Notes: generated by a model not told the origin, from the letters alone. Numbered from the stretch's first letter, positions 1-8,953 are shown. The stretch is DNA of 64,000 bases from Mycobacterium lehmannii (GCF_002245535.1 NZ_NKCN01000012.1:1-64000), one strand, 5' to 3'. A program made the numbers and translations.

Positions 1-235
1 GGACCCTCAACACCTCTTTCCACGATTTGGCACCCATCTGTTGCGGCGTCGCCTCGGTCTGCAGGCGGGCGAGCAAGCGGTGACTCATCGCGGGGAACTG
101 GCAGCCGAGACCTTCGAGCTCATCAAGCGCCGTGACCAGATCGGGGCGGGTCAGCAAGTCGACATCACAGGCGGCCACCTTCTCGTAGGCCGCACGCAAA
201 GCGGTGATCGCGTCCTGCAGGTCGCTTCCCGACAT
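1..235 (-). CDS. DUF222 / 13E12-repeat family protein, N-terminal part only
   Basis: Reading leftward from the ATG at 235 gives 78 residues before the window ends. The stretch CDVDLLTRPDLVTALDE and the following SHRLLARLQ are characteristic of the DUF222 domain that opens mycobacterial 13E12-family proteins, many of which carry a C-terminal HNH nuclease domain. That domain would lie outside the window, so nuclease function cannot be judged. The family is multicopy in mycobacteria and its in vivo role is unknown. The next gene on this strand lies about 430 bases upstream, so this gene probably has its own promoter. Confidence 0.8.
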   Translation of the reverse strand, partial: MSGSDLQDAITALRAAYEKVAACDVDLLTRPDLVTALDELEGLGCQFPAMSHRLLARLQTEATPQQMGAKSWKEVLRV

Positions 236-662
236 GCCTCGAACATACATTCGACCACTGACAAACCCTGGACTCAAACTTCCTGGCAGGCCTGCGTATC
301 CACAACGCGGCCGGTGTTGAGGAGGTTGACTGGGGGATGGCTAGATCACGTCGAACAAATATTCCTGCCGAGGAGAAGACCCGATTGGTGCTGGCCGGGG
401 AGAGGAGCGGGCTGAAGCGTCAGTGGATGGGGTCGAACGTTGGCGCAGCGCAGAGCATTCACTGAGGCGGCGGCGAGCCGCTACTAGCTGACGCGAAGGC
501 AAATACCGCGCGAAATGTGTTGCTGCCACGGATGTGTGGTCAAGGATGTACCGGTGCGAGTGCAGCGTGTCACGGCGATACAGACCGGATCGGAAGATGC
601 ACGGTCCCCCGGAAGTCGTGCGCTGGATGCGTATGGCGGTCATTGTCTTCGCGGGCGGCTTC
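236..662. other. Intergenic stretch without a convincing gene
   Basis: The open frames on both strands give arginine- and serine-rich translations without domain-like patterns, typical of chance frames in GC-rich DNA. It should contain the promoter of the DUF222 gene and the 3' end of the cupin operon. I found no strong terminator hairpin. Confidence 0.5.
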
Positions 663-1007
663 CTACGTCTGGCGTCGTGGACTGCCGGTGGGCTTGGTTG
701 CGCGGTCACGACGTGAGGTCTCCCACGTTGCGGTGGGTAAAGTCCCGTCGCGCAACGCCGCTCCGACATTGGCCAGCAGATGCTGCATGACCGCGACACA
801 GGCGTCGCCGTTGTCGCGCAGGTCTGTCATGCCGCGGTGCGCGAGAAAGGCATTCACCCGGCGCTCGATCGGCCAGTCAGCGTACGTCAGACCGGTGAAC
901 TCCGATCCGAGGAATTCCCAGGCGATGGTGTCGAGGTCGACCTCGCACAGCCCGCGCAGGTGAACGGACGCGCGTGGCCGCAATGCGCGCTCCAGGCGCG
1001 CGGTCAT
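663..1007 (-). CDS. Conserved-looking hypothetical protein, 114 aa
   Basis: I do not recognise this protein. Residues 1-95 look like a folded soluble domain (RGLCEVDLDTIAWEFLGSEF, then TYADWPIERRVNAFLAHRG) with regular hydrophobic spacing and good GC-rich third positions; the last 20 residues are basic and low-complexity. There is no signal peptide or membrane segment. The ATG overlaps the stop of the upstream cupin gene by 4 bases (ATGA), so the two are probably translationally coupled and functionally linked. Being last in the ctaD-ferredoxin-regulator-cupin series, it may belong to the same response. Confidence 0.65.
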   Translation of the reverse strand: MTARLERALRPRASVHLRGLCEVDLDTIAWEFLGSEFTGLTYADWPIERRVNAFLAHRGMTDLRDNGDACVAVMQHLLANVGAALRDGTLPTATWETSRRDRATKPTGSPRRQT

Positions 1008-1387
1008 GCCGGTCTCTTCGATTTGTGCAGTACGGCATCCGGTGATGCGGCGGTGTGCGGCTCGTCGGCATGGACGGTGAGCAAGATGACCGAGTCCTGC
1101 AGCGCATCCAGGTAGTGACGTCGGGTGGGCAAGGTGAGCTGGTCGCCGGTGACGCCATCCCAGCGGTCGTCGACGGTGCTCAGCCGCACGCGTCCCCGCA
1201 GCACCTGAAGGGTCGCCTCGGCCGGATCGGCTTCTTGGCGTAACCGGAGGCCTCTGGTCAGCGCGACCACTGTTTGGCGTAGCCCGTGATCGGGGCCGCC
1301 GTGAACGGTATAGGCGGCCCGGCCCCCGAACCGGCGTGCCCGGCCGAGCTGTTCGTCGGCAAGAACCTGCAACGGAACAGATCTCAT
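1004..1387 (-). CDS. Cupin-fold protein lacking most metal ligands
   Basis: The 127-residue protein has a single cupin barrel at about residues 25-115, seen in ATLQVLRGRVRLS and GDQLTLPTRRHYLDAL. In the usual first cupin motif the paired histidines are replaced (RLRQEADPAEAT); only the late histidine of the second motif remains. It is therefore more likely a ligand-binding or sensory protein than a dioxygenase, although that is inference. The start is supported by AGAGGTAGAG just upstream of the ATG. It is coupled to the downstream unknown gene and begins 82 bases after the regulator gene on the same strand. Confidence 0.75.
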   Translation of the reverse strand: MRSVPLQVLADEQLGRARRFGGRAAYTVHGGPDHGLRQTVVALTRGLRLRQEADPAEATLQVLRGRVRLSTVDDRWDGVTGDQLTLPTRRHYLDALQDSVILLTVHADEPHTAASPDAVLHKSKRPA

Positions 1388-1469
1388 GGTCTCTACCTCT
1401 GCTTCCTCTTTTGTGCGTCGGGAGGGCGGCGCGGCACCACCACCAGGCGCTGGGCGGTGTGCGTGGCCC

Positions 1470-2111
1470 TCATGACGAGGCCGCGGTTGTCGAGGCGAGA
1501 TGCGCCACGCACAGATCCGGTTCGGCGAACGGCGTCAGCTCGTCGACGGTGAAGGGCGCATCCCAGACTTCTAGGGCGCCTTGCATAAGCCCGAGATGCA
1601 CTGGGCAGACCACATCGCGGCGTTCGCCCGCCACTTCCAGGAATGGGCAGTTGCGCAACCCGATCTCATCGAGACCTGTTGTGCTGGAGCGTTTCTCGGG
1701 GGCAAACCCCAGATCGGATAGCAGATTTGTAAGCTGGTCGACGGCCTGACGGCGGCTGCGTGTTCTGCCGGGCTCGGCGACATGGCGGGCCCACGCGCGC
1801 CCAGCGGCGACGGCCTGACGCTCGGGCTGGGGCCGACGCGCGAGCGCATCGGCGAGGACGGCGGCCAGCGTCCGATAGTCACGCGGGCCGCCGGGGTCCA
1901 TGCCTACGACCGCGCGAAACATCAGCGGGGGCCGTCCCGGCTTGGTGCGGTCGGCCTCCCCGGCTTGCACCCGACCGGACTGCATCAATGCGTCGAGGTG
2001 AAACCGCGCGGTGTTGGGGTGAATATCCAACCGCTCGGCGATCTCGGCGATGCTCAACGCCGCATCTGCGGTCCGCAGCAACGCGAACACGTCTTCGCGT
2101 CGCCCGCTCAT
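1470..2111 (-). CDS. Winged-helix regulator with three cysteines (COG2345 / SufR-like)
   Basis: The 213-residue protein begins with a winged helix-turn-helix (about residues 5-70; helix pair in [12 protein letters not shown] and [12 protein letters not shown]). This matches the ArsR/SufR-like COG2345 family, some members of which sense through an iron-sulfur cluster held by C-terminal cysteines. Here cysteines are at about 155, 169 and 201 (NCPFLEV, VVCPVHL, PDLCVAH), so there are three rather than the four of SufR. The ATG overlaps the ferredoxin stop (ATGA). The operator-like repeat before the ferredoxin suggests autoregulation. Redox or nitric oxide sensing is plausible but unproven. Confidence 0.85.
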   Translation of the reverse strand: MSGRREDVFALLRTADAALSIAEIAERLDIHPNTARFHLDALMQSGRVQAGEADRTKPGRPPLMFRAVVGMDPGGPRDYRTLAAVLADALARRPQPERQAVAAGRAWARHVAEPGRTRSRRQAVDQLTNLLSDLGFAPEKRSSTTGLDEIGLRNCPFLEVAGERRDVVCPVHLGLMQGALEVWDAPFTVDELTPFAEPDLCVAHLASTTAASS

Positions 2112-2455
2112 GGCTGGTCCTGTCGGACCATCGCTGCCACCAACGGGGCATCGGCGGCCACCGGGCCGAGCTTGGCCGCACCACCGGGGGAGCCCAACGG
2201 CGCTTCGCGTCCGGGCAACGTGTCGAAGAAGAATGCGGCGTTGTCGGCGAGGTGCCCGTGTTCGTCGGCGGGTAGGTCGTCTTCGTAATAGATCGCCTCC
2301 ACAGGGCACACCGGTTCGCAGGCGCCGCAATCCACGCACTCATCCGGATGGATGTACAGCGCCCTGCCGCCCTCGTAGATGCAGTCCACCGGGCACTCTT
2401 CGACGCACGCCCGATCCATGACGTCCACACAATTCTTGCCGATGACGTAGGTCAT
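2108..2455 (-). CDS. fdxA: 7Fe-8S ferredoxin, FdxA type
   Basis: This 115-residue protein has the ferredoxin cysteine pattern near its N-terminus: C9, C17, C21, C25 and then C40, C43, C46, C50 ([12 protein letters not shown]), as in ferredoxins with one [3Fe-4S] and one [4Fe-4S] cluster. The C-terminal 60 residues form the usual acidic tail of actinobacterial FdxA. It is a soluble one-electron carrier; the partner cannot be told from sequence. It is translationally coupled to the three-Cys regulator and lies downstream of ctaD. A near-palindromic site with an embedded TATTGT -10-like element sits 10 bases upstream of the ATG, so it has its own regulated promoter and a very short leader. Confidence 0.93.
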   Translation of the reverse strand: MTYVIGKNCVDVMDRACVEECPVDCIYEGGRALYIHPDECVDCGACEPVCPVEAIYYEDDLPADEHGHLADNAAFFFDTLPGREAPLGSPGGAAKLGPVAADAPLVAAMVRQDQP

Positions 2456-2464
2456 GCTCTCGAG

Positions 2465-2487
2465 TTTACACAATAAGCAGTTGTAAA
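2465..2487 (-). promoter_or_regulatory. Operator-like inverted repeat before the ferredoxin gene
   Basis: Read on the minus strand it is TTTACAA-N6-ATTGTGTAAA, with outer arms TTTACA and TGTAAA separated by 11 bases. A -10-like TATTGT lies inside it (2470-2475) and the ATG follows 9 bases after the site. The same sequence, identical at 17 of 23 positions, recurs at 4699-4721. The likely binder is the winged-helix regulator encoded two genes down, by inference. Confidence 0.65.
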
Positions 2488-2621
2488 AACTAGAGGTTGT
2501 GCGATCACATTGGACGCTAAATTCGATCGAGAGGTATTCATTCGGGTCACGTTGCGCAGCAGCGGCTATCAGCGCATGCCTCGACGTAGGCCTGGCCTGC
2601 GGAGCCTGTTTACGCTGAGGA

Positions 2622-4337
2622 TCAGCGGTGAGCGACTGCGTCGGTATCGTGACGGCGCCCGATGTGAGCTTCAGCGCGCATGCGGTCGACCATCCACGGG
2701 TAGTGCAGTTCGAACGCCGGGCGTTCGGAGCGGATGCGCGGCAGTTCGGTGAAGTTGTGCCGCGGCGGCGGGCAACTGGTGGCCCACTCCAGCGAGTTGC
2801 CGAAGCCCCAGGGGTCATCGATGGTGACCGGCTCGCCGAAGCGCCAGCTTCTCACCACGTTCCAGCTGAACACGATCATCGATACGCCGAGGACGAACGA
2901 CCCGACGGAGGAGACGACGTTCAACGTGGTGAAGCCGTCGGACGCCAGGTAGTCGGCATACCGGCGCGGCATACCTTCATTGCCCAGCCAGTGCTGCACC
3001 AGAAATGTGGTGTGGAAGCCGATCAGCGTCAGCCAGAAGTGCAGCTTGCCGAGTCGCTCGTCGAGCAGTCGACCGGTCATCTTCGGGAACCAGAAATAGA
3101 TGCCCGCGAAGGTGGCGAACACGATCGTGCCAAACAGCACATAGTGGAAGTGCGCGACCAGGAAGTAGGTGTCGGTGACGTGGAAGTCGATCGGCGGACT
3201 GGCCAGCATCACTCCCGACAGGCCACCCAACAGGAAGGTCACCATGAACCCGACCGAGAACAGCATCGGTGTCTCAAAAGTCAACTGGCCCTTCCACATC
3301 GTGCCGATCCAGTTGAAGAACTTGATGCCTGTCGGCACTGCGATCATGTAGCTCATGAAGGAGAAGAACGGCAACAACACCGCACCGGTGGCGAACATGT
3401 GATGGGCCCACACCGCCATCGACAGGGCCGCGATGCCCATCGTCGCGAAGACCATGTTGTTGTAGCCGAACATGGGTTTGCGCGCGAAGACGGGGACGAT
3501 CTCGGTGACGATGCCGAAGAACGGCAACGCCACCACATAGACCTCCGGGTGGCCGAAGAACCAGAACAGGTGCTGCCACAGGATCGCGCCACCGTTGGCG
3601 GGGTCGTAGACATGGGCGCCCAGGTGCCGGTCGGCCGCCAACCCCATCAACGCGGCGGTCAGCAACGGAAACACCATCAACACCAGAATGGATGTGATGA
3701 GGATGTTCCAGGTGAAGATCGGCATCCGGAACATCGTCATGCCGGGCGCGCGCATGCATACCACGGTTGTGATCATGTTTACCGCGCCCAGAATCGTGCC
3801 CAAACCACCTACGGCCAGGCCCAATATCCACAGATCGCCACCGGCGCCGGGCGAGTGAATCGCATCCGAGAGTGGGGTGTAGGCGGTCCAGCCGAAATCC
3901 GCGGCACCGGTCGGCGTGATGAACCCCGACATGGCGATCAGACCGCCGAACAGAAACAACCAGTAGGACAACGCATTCAGTCGGGGAAACGCGACATCGG
4001 GTGCGCCGATCTGCAGTGGCAGAACAAGGTTGGCGAAGCCGAACACGATCGGAGTGGCGTAGAACAGCAACATGATTGTGCCGTGCATGGTGAACAGCTG
4101 GTTGTACTGCTCGTTGGACAGGAACTGCAGCCCAGGGCTCGCCAACTCGGTACGGATCAACAACGCCATCAGGCCGCCCGCAAAGAAGAACCCGAAACAG
4201 GTGACGACATACATGATCCCGATGAGCTTGTGATCGGTGGTCGTCAGCAGCTTGTAGACCAGCGTGCCCTTTAGGCCGACGCGGGCTGGAAATGGGCGAC
4301 GAGCTTCCAAAACCGCGGGAGGTGCTTCGGCGGTCAT
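2622..4337 (-). CDS. ctaD: Cytochrome c oxidase subunit I (aa3 type)
   Basis: The 571-residue membrane protein carries the haem-copper oxidase signatures: His in MHGTIML (about 85), the CuB/tyrosine motif GHPEVY (263-267), HH at 312-313 and the haem ligands in AHFHYVLFG (396, 398). About twelve hydrophobic helices are evident. It reduces oxygen to water with cytochrome c electrons and pumps protons. GGAGGG lies 5 bases before the ATG at 4337, which favours this start over one six codons upstream. No other cta gene is adjacent; ctaD is often separate in mycobacteria, but linkage to a ferredoxin and Fe-S-type regulator is unusual and suggests a conditionally used copy. Confidence 0.97.
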   Translation of the reverse strand: MTAEAPPAVLEARRPFPARVGLKGTLVYKLLTTTDHKLIGIMYVVTCFGFFFAGGLMALLIRTELASPGLQFLSNEQYNQLFTMHGTIMLLFYATPIVFGFANLVLPLQIGAPDVAFPRLNALSYWLFLFGGLIAMSGFITPTGAADFGWTAYTPLSDAIHSPGAGGDLWILGLAVGGLGTILGAVNMITTVVCMRAPGMTMFRMPIFTWNILITSILVLMVFPLLTAALMGLAADRHLGAHVYDPANGGAILWQHLFWFFGHPEVYVVALPFFGIVTEIVPVFARKPMFGYNNMVFATMGIAALSMAVWAHHMFATGAVLLPFFSFMSYMIAVPTGIKFFNWIGTMWKGQLTFETPMLFSVGFMVTFLLGGLSGVMLASPPIDFHVTDTYFLVAHFHYVLFGTIVFATFAGIYFWFPKMTGRLLDERLGKLHFWLTLIGFHTTFLVQHWLGNEGMPRRYADYLASDGFTTLNVVSSVGSFVLGVSMIVFSWNVVRSWRFGEPVTIDDPWGFGNSLEWATSCPPPRHNFTELPRIRSERPAFELHYPWMVDRMRAEAHIGRRHDTDAVAHR

Positions 4338-4698
4338 GGGTTCCCTCCTGTCCACACGCGGTGGTGACGGTGTGGACCGGCTGGCCGGGCGGTCAGTCGG
4401 TCATACTTCGGTTCGCTTCAGGGGCGAAGGCGCGATGCATGTCGGCCACGCGCGTGCGCGCTCGGATGTTGGTGACGGAAGCTGCTGCAATACAGCGTCT
4501 TTCGTGAGTAGAAACCCGTTGTGGCCGAAGCGGCACCATCGCCGGAGTCCGCGCTTCGTCGCCCGCGACCGCGACACCCTGCAGGGACGGCAGGTGTCGT
4601 CGCGCCTGGTCAGCGGCGCATCGCGACCTGCCCCGTCGGCGTCGTGGACCGGCCTGGTGTCTGCGGCGACGGCCATTCATCCGGACCTCCCGCTACTT
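4338..4698. other. Upstream region of ctaD, no convincing gene
   Basis: Two overlapping minus-strand frames of about 90 codons exist (4393-4680 and 4401-4676). Their translations are arginine-rich with weak third-position GC in places, and neither has a ribosome site or recognisable motif. It most likely holds the ctaD promoter and leader. Confidence 0.4.
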
Positions 4699-4721
4699 TT
4701 TACAAGCTACGATTGTGTAAA
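4699..4721 (+). promoter_or_regulatory. Second operator-like site, TTTACAA-N6-ATTGTGTAAA
   Basis: On the plus strand this site has the same two ends as the one before the ferredoxin gene. It lies 23 bases before an ATG at 4745 and overlaps a -10-like TAAAAT (4718-4723). It is also the nearest clear operator upstream of ctaD, about 360 bases from that start. Its orientation matches a plus-strand promoter, but it could serve both directions. Confidence 0.6.
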
Positions 4722-4744
4722 ATACTAGCGCGGACGTCTCCGGT

Positions 4745-5020
4745 ATGAAACCCTCCACAATCCCTACCCCGCGGCGGCCGCCCCTATCGGGTCCTGCCGC
4801 CGGCCAGGGCTGGCGGCGCTTGCCGACGGGCCGTGCCTTTCGCCGCCGGACCACCCGGCCGCGACAGCTGGCAGTCCCCACACCACTGCAGCCAACGACA
4901 TTGCCGGTGTCGGATTTCGCCGACAGTGTGGAGTGGCAATACGTCTACGGCGATGCACCGCTCAGGAGTAGAACGAGTCAAGCAGTTCCTGATGGTTCTT
5001 TTCGACGACGCCCCGCTTGA
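4745..5020 (+). CDS. Possible small basic protein, 91 aa
   Basis: This frame starts 23 bases after the operator-like site at 4699-4721, in the orientation expected for a regulated promoter. The first half is rich in Pro and Arg and the middle reads LPVSDFADSVEWQYVYGDAP, which looks more protein-like than its surroundings. The last 59 bases run antisense over the 3' end of fadD15. There is no strong Shine-Dalgarno sequence and I recognise no family. The alternative is a non-coding leader or no gene at all. Confidence 0.35.
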   Translation: MKPSTIPTPRRPPLSGPAAGQGWRRLPTGRAFRRRTTRPRQLAVPTPLQPTTLPVSDFADSVEWQYVYGDAPLRSRTSQAVPDGSFRRRPA

Positions 5021-6773
5021 CCTTCAGAGATGGTGTCAGCTCGCCGTTTTCGATCGACAGGTCGTGGTCGAGCAGCTCCCACTTCTTGATCGTTTCCCAT
5101 CGGTTCAACTGCGAGTTGAGTTCGTCGACGTAGCCACCGACCATGCGCCGCACGGCATCCGACTTCACCAGCTCCGAGTAGGACTTGCCGCCGAGGCCGT
5201 TCTGTTCGGCCCATCCCGACAGTGCATCGGGATCCAGCGTGATCAGCGCGACGCAGAAGTTACGGGATTCGCCGAAGACGAGCATGTGGCCCGCATACGG
5301 GCACAGGGCCATGAACTTGCCCTCGATGGCCGGCGGCGCGACGTACTTTCCGCCCGAGGTCTTGAACAATTCCTTGATCCGGCCGGTGACCGTCAGGAAG
5401 CCGTCCTCGTCCAATTTGCCCCGGTCTCCGGTGCGCAGCCACCCGTCGTCGGTGAACGTCTCGGCCGTCTTGTCGGGCAGGTTGTGGTACCCGTCCATCA
5501 CACACGGGCCCTTCACCTGCACCTCGCCGTCATCGGAGAGACGCACCGACGTGCCGTCGAACACCTGCCCGACGGTGCCCAGCTTGTAGTTGTCGGGCCG
5601 GTTGATGAACGCACCGGCCGCGGTTTCGGTCAGGCCGTAGCCCTCCAGGATCAACAGGCCTGCGGCGTGGAACCATTCGGCGATCTCGCGGTTCAGCGGA
5701 GCGGAGCCGGAGATGAAGAACTTGATGCGTCCGCCGAACACGTCGCGCACCTTGCTGAAGACCAAGCGGTCGAACGCGGCGTGCGCGATCTTCAGCGGAA
5801 GCGGTACGTCCTCACCCTTCAGCCGGTGCCGGTCGGCATTGCGTCCCACGGCGAAGGCGGCTTCGAAGAGCTTCTCCTTCACACCCTCCTGAGAGGAGGT
5901 GACCTTCGCGTGGGCCTTCTCGAAGATGCGCGGCGCAGCGCCCATGAACGTCGGCTTCACCTCGGCCATGTTCGGAACGATCTTGTCGACGCGGCCGTCG
6001 ATCGCGCTGGCGAAGCCGCATGCCAGCTGGGCCGTGATCAATACCTTGCCGAACGCGTGGGCCAGCGGCAGCCACAACAGCTGCAGATCGTCCTCGCCCA
6101 GGATGCCGAAGTCGGCGATGGTGTTGCCCTCGTACACCCATGCCCGGTGCGGCAGCCTCACACCTTTGGGCTTGCCGGTCGTCCCGGACGTGTAGATCAG
6201 TGTCGCCAACATTTCGGGCTTGATCGAGTCCGCGGTTGTCCGCACGCACTCGGGGTGATCGGCGAGGTACTTGGTTCCGACGTCGATCAACTCGGCGATG
6301 GTGGTGACCTGGTCCCCGTCACCCGCACCGTCGAAAAGCACCACCTTCTCGAGGCGCGGCAGGTCGTCGCGCCGCTCCTTGAGCTTCTCCAGTTGCGTCT
6401 CGTCCTCGGCGAACACCACGCGAGATTCCGAATTGCTCAGTATGTAGGCGGTGTCGGGGGCGTTGGTCGTCGGGTACACCGTGGTGGTGGCCGCTCCGGC
6501 GCACATGACCGCGAGATCCGCGAGAATCCATTCGTACCGCGTGCTCGAGGCGATCGCGACACGTTCCTCGGGCTGGATGCCCAGTGCCAGTAGCCCGGCC
6601 GCCACCGCCTCTACCTGTTCGGCGGCCTCCCGCCAGGTAAGCGAAACCCACCGATCCCCATCACGCCTGCGGAACGCCTCCCGGTCGGCGGACTTCCCAA
6701 CGCGGTCGAAGAACATGGCGGCCACGTTGGCCGCCGATACGGTCGTGGGTTTCTGGTTGGTGTCGGTCGACAT
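4962..6773 (-). CDS. fadD15: Long-chain fatty acyl-CoA synthetase, FadD15 type
   Basis: The 603-residue protein belongs to the AMP-forming long-chain acyl-CoA ligase branch, with the P-loop IYTSGTTGKPKG near residues 193-204, EGYGLTETAAG in the mid-region and TGRIKELFKTSGG before the C-terminal subdomain. It activates a fatty acid with ATP and CoA. The length and the N-terminal SLTWREAAEQVEA are typical of FadD15 and its relatives. AGGAGAA precedes the ATG at 6773. It appears to be a single-gene unit, diverging from the NTF2-like gene at 6925. Confidence 0.9.
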   Translation of the reverse strand: MSTDTNQKPTTVSAANVAAMFFDRVGKSADREAFRRRDGDRWVSLTWREAAEQVEAVAAGLLALGIQPEERVAIASSTRYEWILADLAVMCAGAATTTVYPTTNAPDTAYILSNSESRVVFAEDETQLEKLKERRDDLPRLEKVVLFDGAGDGDQVTTIAELIDVGTKYLADHPECVRTTADSIKPEMLATLIYTSGTTGKPKGVRLPHRAWVYEGNTIADFGILGEDDLQLLWLPLAHAFGKVLITAQLACGFASAIDGRVDKIVPNMAEVKPTFMGAAPRIFEKAHAKVTSSQEGVKEKLFEAAFAVGRNADRHRLKGEDVPLPLKIAHAAFDRLVFSKVRDVFGGRIKFFISGSAPLNREIAEWFHAAGLLILEGYGLTETAAGAFINRPDNYKLGTVGQVFDGTSVRLSDDGEVQVKGPCVMDGYHNLPDKTAETFTDDGWLRTGDRGKLDEDGFLTVTGRIKELFKTSGGKYVAPPAIEGKFMALCPYAGHMLVFGESRNFCVALITLDPDALSGWAEQNGLGGKSYSELVKSDAVRRMVGGYVDELNSQLNRWETIKKWELLDHDLSIENGELTPSLKVKRGVVEKNHQELLDSFYS

Positions 6774-6924
6774 CGCTGTTCTCCTGGAATCTTCGTATGG
6801 CACCGGTGCCGTTAGTGTCGCGCCTCTAGTACCCAATGCGGGCGGGTATGACGCGATGGGACTGTAAGCCCCCGGTGCCGCATCGTCTTGACCCTCTCCC
6901 TGGGGGAGACTCGAAGATGGGCGC

Positions 6925-7284
6925 ATGGCAATGCAACAGAGCGACAGCACCGCTATTGGACGAGACGAACTGCCCTGGGCGGTCGCGACCTATCTCACCG
7001 CCCACCGCGACGGCACGACCGCGCTGACGGCCTTCACCGTCGACGCCACCGTCACCGACGAAGGGCACACCTACCGCGGCCACGGTGAGATCGCCGACTG
7101 GCTGCGCAACGCCGCCAGCGGATACACCTACCGCACCGAACTCGTCAGCGCGACCCGCCTCGGCGGCGCACACCTCGATGTCCTCCAGCACCTCGAGGGC
7201 GACTTTCCCGGTGGCGTGGCAGACCTGCACTTCCGGTTCACTCTCGACGGCGAACTCATCAGCCGCTTGGTGATCGAACCATGA
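6925..7284 (+). CDS. NTF2/SnoaL-like protein
   Basis: The 119-residue protein matches the SnoaL-like alpha+beta cone fold: an N-terminal helix (AVATYLTAHRDGTTALTAF), then DATVTDEGHTYRGHGEIADW and beta strands ending in FRFTLDGELISRLVI. Such proteins are isomerases, hydrolases or ligand-binding proteins. The annotated start could be shifted two codons down to the ATG at 6931; GGGGGAGA lies about 25 bases upstream. The stop overlaps the start of the next gene by 4 bases, so it is co-translated with the SDR and may act on the same substrate. Confidence 0.8.
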   Translation: MAMQQSDSTAIGRDELPWAVATYLTAHRDGTTALTAFTVDATVTDEGHTYRGHGEIADWLRNAASGYTYRTELVSATRLGGAHLDVLQHLEGDFPGGVADLHFRFTLDGELISRLVIEP

Positions 7285-8126
7285 CGAGGACGTGGTTCAT
7301 CACCGGAGGGACCCCGGGCGGGTTCGGGATGGCGTTCGCCGACGCCGCTCTCGAGATCGGCGACCGTGTCGCGCTGACCGCGCGCCGCCCGGCCGAGCTG
7401 ACCGACTGGGCGCAACAGCACGGCGAGCGCGTCCTCGTGCTGCCGCTCGACGTCACCGACACCGAGCAGGTGCGGGAGGCGGTGCGCGCCACCGAGGACC
7501 ACTTCGGCGGTATCGACGTCCTGGTCAACAACGCCGGCCGCGGCTGGTTCGGGTCAATCGAGGGTATGGCGGACGCCGCGGTCCGAAAGATGTTCGAGCT
7601 CAACTTCTTCGCGGTGCTGTCGGTGATTCGCGCGGCGCTGCCCGGTATGCGTGCCAGGGGCAGCGGATGGGTCGTCAACATGTCCTCGGTCGCCGGATTG
7701 CGCGGCGTCACCGGCTTCGGTCACTACAGCGCAACGAAAGCCGCGATCGAGGCGATCACCGAGGTTCTCCGCGACGAGGTCGAACCGCTGGGCATCCGCG
7801 TCATGGCGGTCGAACCCGGAGCGTTTCGGACCCGTGCCTACGCCGGCTTCGGCCACGAACCGATCGAGGAGTCCATTCCCGAGTACGGCACTCTGCTCGA
7901 GCAGGTGCGCGACACGATGGCCGAACAGGACGGTGCTCAGCCGGGCGACCCCCGACGCGGGGTGCGCGCCGTCGTCGCGGCCATGGCCGAAGACCCGCCG
8001 CCCCGGCGGCTCATCCTCGGCAGCGGCGGCTACGACACCGTCGTGGGCACACTCGAAGAAGCCCTCGCCGAGGTCCGAGCACACGAAAAGCTGTCCCGAG
8101 GAGCGGATTTCCCACCTGAAAGCTGA
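7281..8126 (+). CDS. Short-chain dehydrogenase/reductase
   Basis: The 281-residue protein is a classical SDR. The dinucleotide motif is TGGTPGGFG at residues 8-16, NNAG is near residue 87, a catalytic Ser lies in VNMSSVAG and YSATK supplies Tyr and Lys. Short aspartate after the second strand is absent (TARRPAEL), which points to NADP rather than NAD preference. It is coupled to the upstream SnoaL-like gene. The substrate is unknown. It ends eight bases from the converging MerR-type gene. Confidence 0.9.
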   Translation: MTRTWFITGGTPGGFGMAFADAALEIGDRVALTARRPAELTDWAQQHGERVLVLPLDVTDTEQVREAVRATEDHFGGIDVLVNNAGRGWFGSIEGMADAAVRKMFELNFFAVLSVIRAALPGMRARGSGWVVNMSSVAGLRGVTGFGHYSATKAAIEAITEVLRDEVEPLGIRVMAVEPGAFRTRAYAGFGHEPIEESIPEYGTLLEQVRDTMAEQDGAQPGDPRRGVRAVVAAMAEDPPPRRLILGSGGYDTVVGTLEEALAEVRAHEKLSRGADFPPES

Positions 8127-8134
8127 CGCGGAAA

Positions 8135-8953
8135 TCAAGTGAGATCTGGGGCGACCCGAAACACCGGCCAGCCGATCTCGGTTCGCCACCGGGCCGGGTC
8201 GCTCGTGTCGCGAGGGCCCACCACGTAGGTTTCGTGGATCGGTCCGTCGACCGCGAGCGCATTGTGCACCACCCAGGCTCCGAGACGGCCGTAGGTGACG
8301 TCGAGATCGTCGTGCGGACCTTCGTGGATGGCGACGACGAGATCGACGGGCGGAAACTGCACGACCTCGATGCGGCCGGACGCTCGCGGGGAGCGCACCG
8401 GCCGGAAGACCGTCATCGTCCCGACGGACTGGGTGAACAGTTCGTTGGCGTACCGCCCGCCGGGCGGCCCGGTGCGCTCGGCTTCGGGGAACGCGGCATC
8501 CAGTTCGGCCATCGCCGCGTCGTACCACGCAAGCGAATCGTCGAGCCGGACAAGACCGGTGATCGCAGCGACCCGCCGGGCGGGAAGTGACCGCAGCTCG
8601 ACATCCAGGTCGGCAGGCTCCGGGTTCAACAACCGGCGTAGGGAGACGACCGCGGCGCGCGTCCGGTCCAGCTCGGCTTCCAGTCGGCGCACATGACCGG
8701 CGATCACCTCGGCACGCCGCTGCGGATCCTCGGTGTCGAGGATGGCCCGGACTTCGGCGAGCGGCACGTCGAGCTGGCGGAGCCGGTGGATCACCTGGGC
8801 GGTCGGTATCTGTTCGGCGGAGTAGAAGCGGTACCCGGTATACGGGTCGACGAAGGCGGGCTCGAGCAGTTTGGCCTCGTGGTAGCGGCGCAGCGTCCGC
8901 ACGCTCAGATGCGTCACCGTGGCGAACTCTCCGATGGTCAAACCCGACCGCAT
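8135..8953 (-). CDS. MerR-family regulator with GyrI-like effector domain
   Basis: Residues 1-75 form the MerR winged helix (LTIGEFATVTHLSVRTLRRY and DPYTGYRFYSAEQ), followed by a coiled-coil helix (about 80-115) and a GyrI/BmrR-like ligand-binding domain (about 120-272, for example VEVVQFPPVDLVVAIHEGPH with minor differences). Proteins of this architecture activate transcription on binding hydrophobic or cationic compounds. No cysteines suited to metal sensing are visible. It is transcribed away from the YdeI-like gene at 8991, with only 37 bases between starts, so both may be controlled from one promoter region. Confidence 0.9.
   Translation of the reverse strand: MRSGLTIGEFATVTHLSVRTLRRYHEAKLLEPAFVDPYTGYRFYSAEQIPTAQVIHRLRQLDVPLAEVRAILDTEDPQRRAEVIAGHVRRLEAELDRTRAAVVSLRRLLNPEPADLDVELRSLPARRVAAITGLVRLDDSLAWYDAAMAELDAAFPEAERTGPPGGRYANELFTQSVGTMTVFRPVRSPRASGRIEVVQFPPVDLVVAIHEGPHDDLDVTYGRLGAWVVHNALAVDGPIHETYVVGPRDTSDPARWRTEIGWPVFRVAPDLT

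Noticed and set aside
730..752. TAAAGTCCCG, a perfect half of a DosR box
   Set aside because: The other half is absent and the site is inside the 3' end of a coding region, not before a gene.
41..799. Open frames on both strands at the left end outside the DUF222 gene
   Set aside because: Translations are arginine- and serine-rich, overlap one another and have no ribosome sites or recognisable motifs; typical chance frames in GC-rich DNA.
2628..4274. Long plus-strand frame opposite ctaD, and similar long shadows opposite fadD15, the ligases and other genes
   Set aside because: They mirror strong genes with family signatures; their translations are rich in His, Gln and Arg as expected for antisense of GC-rich coding DNA.
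4393..4680. Two overlapping 90-codon minus frames upstream of ctaD
   Set aside because: No ribosome site, mixed third-position composition and no protein-like pattern; the operator orientation points the other way.
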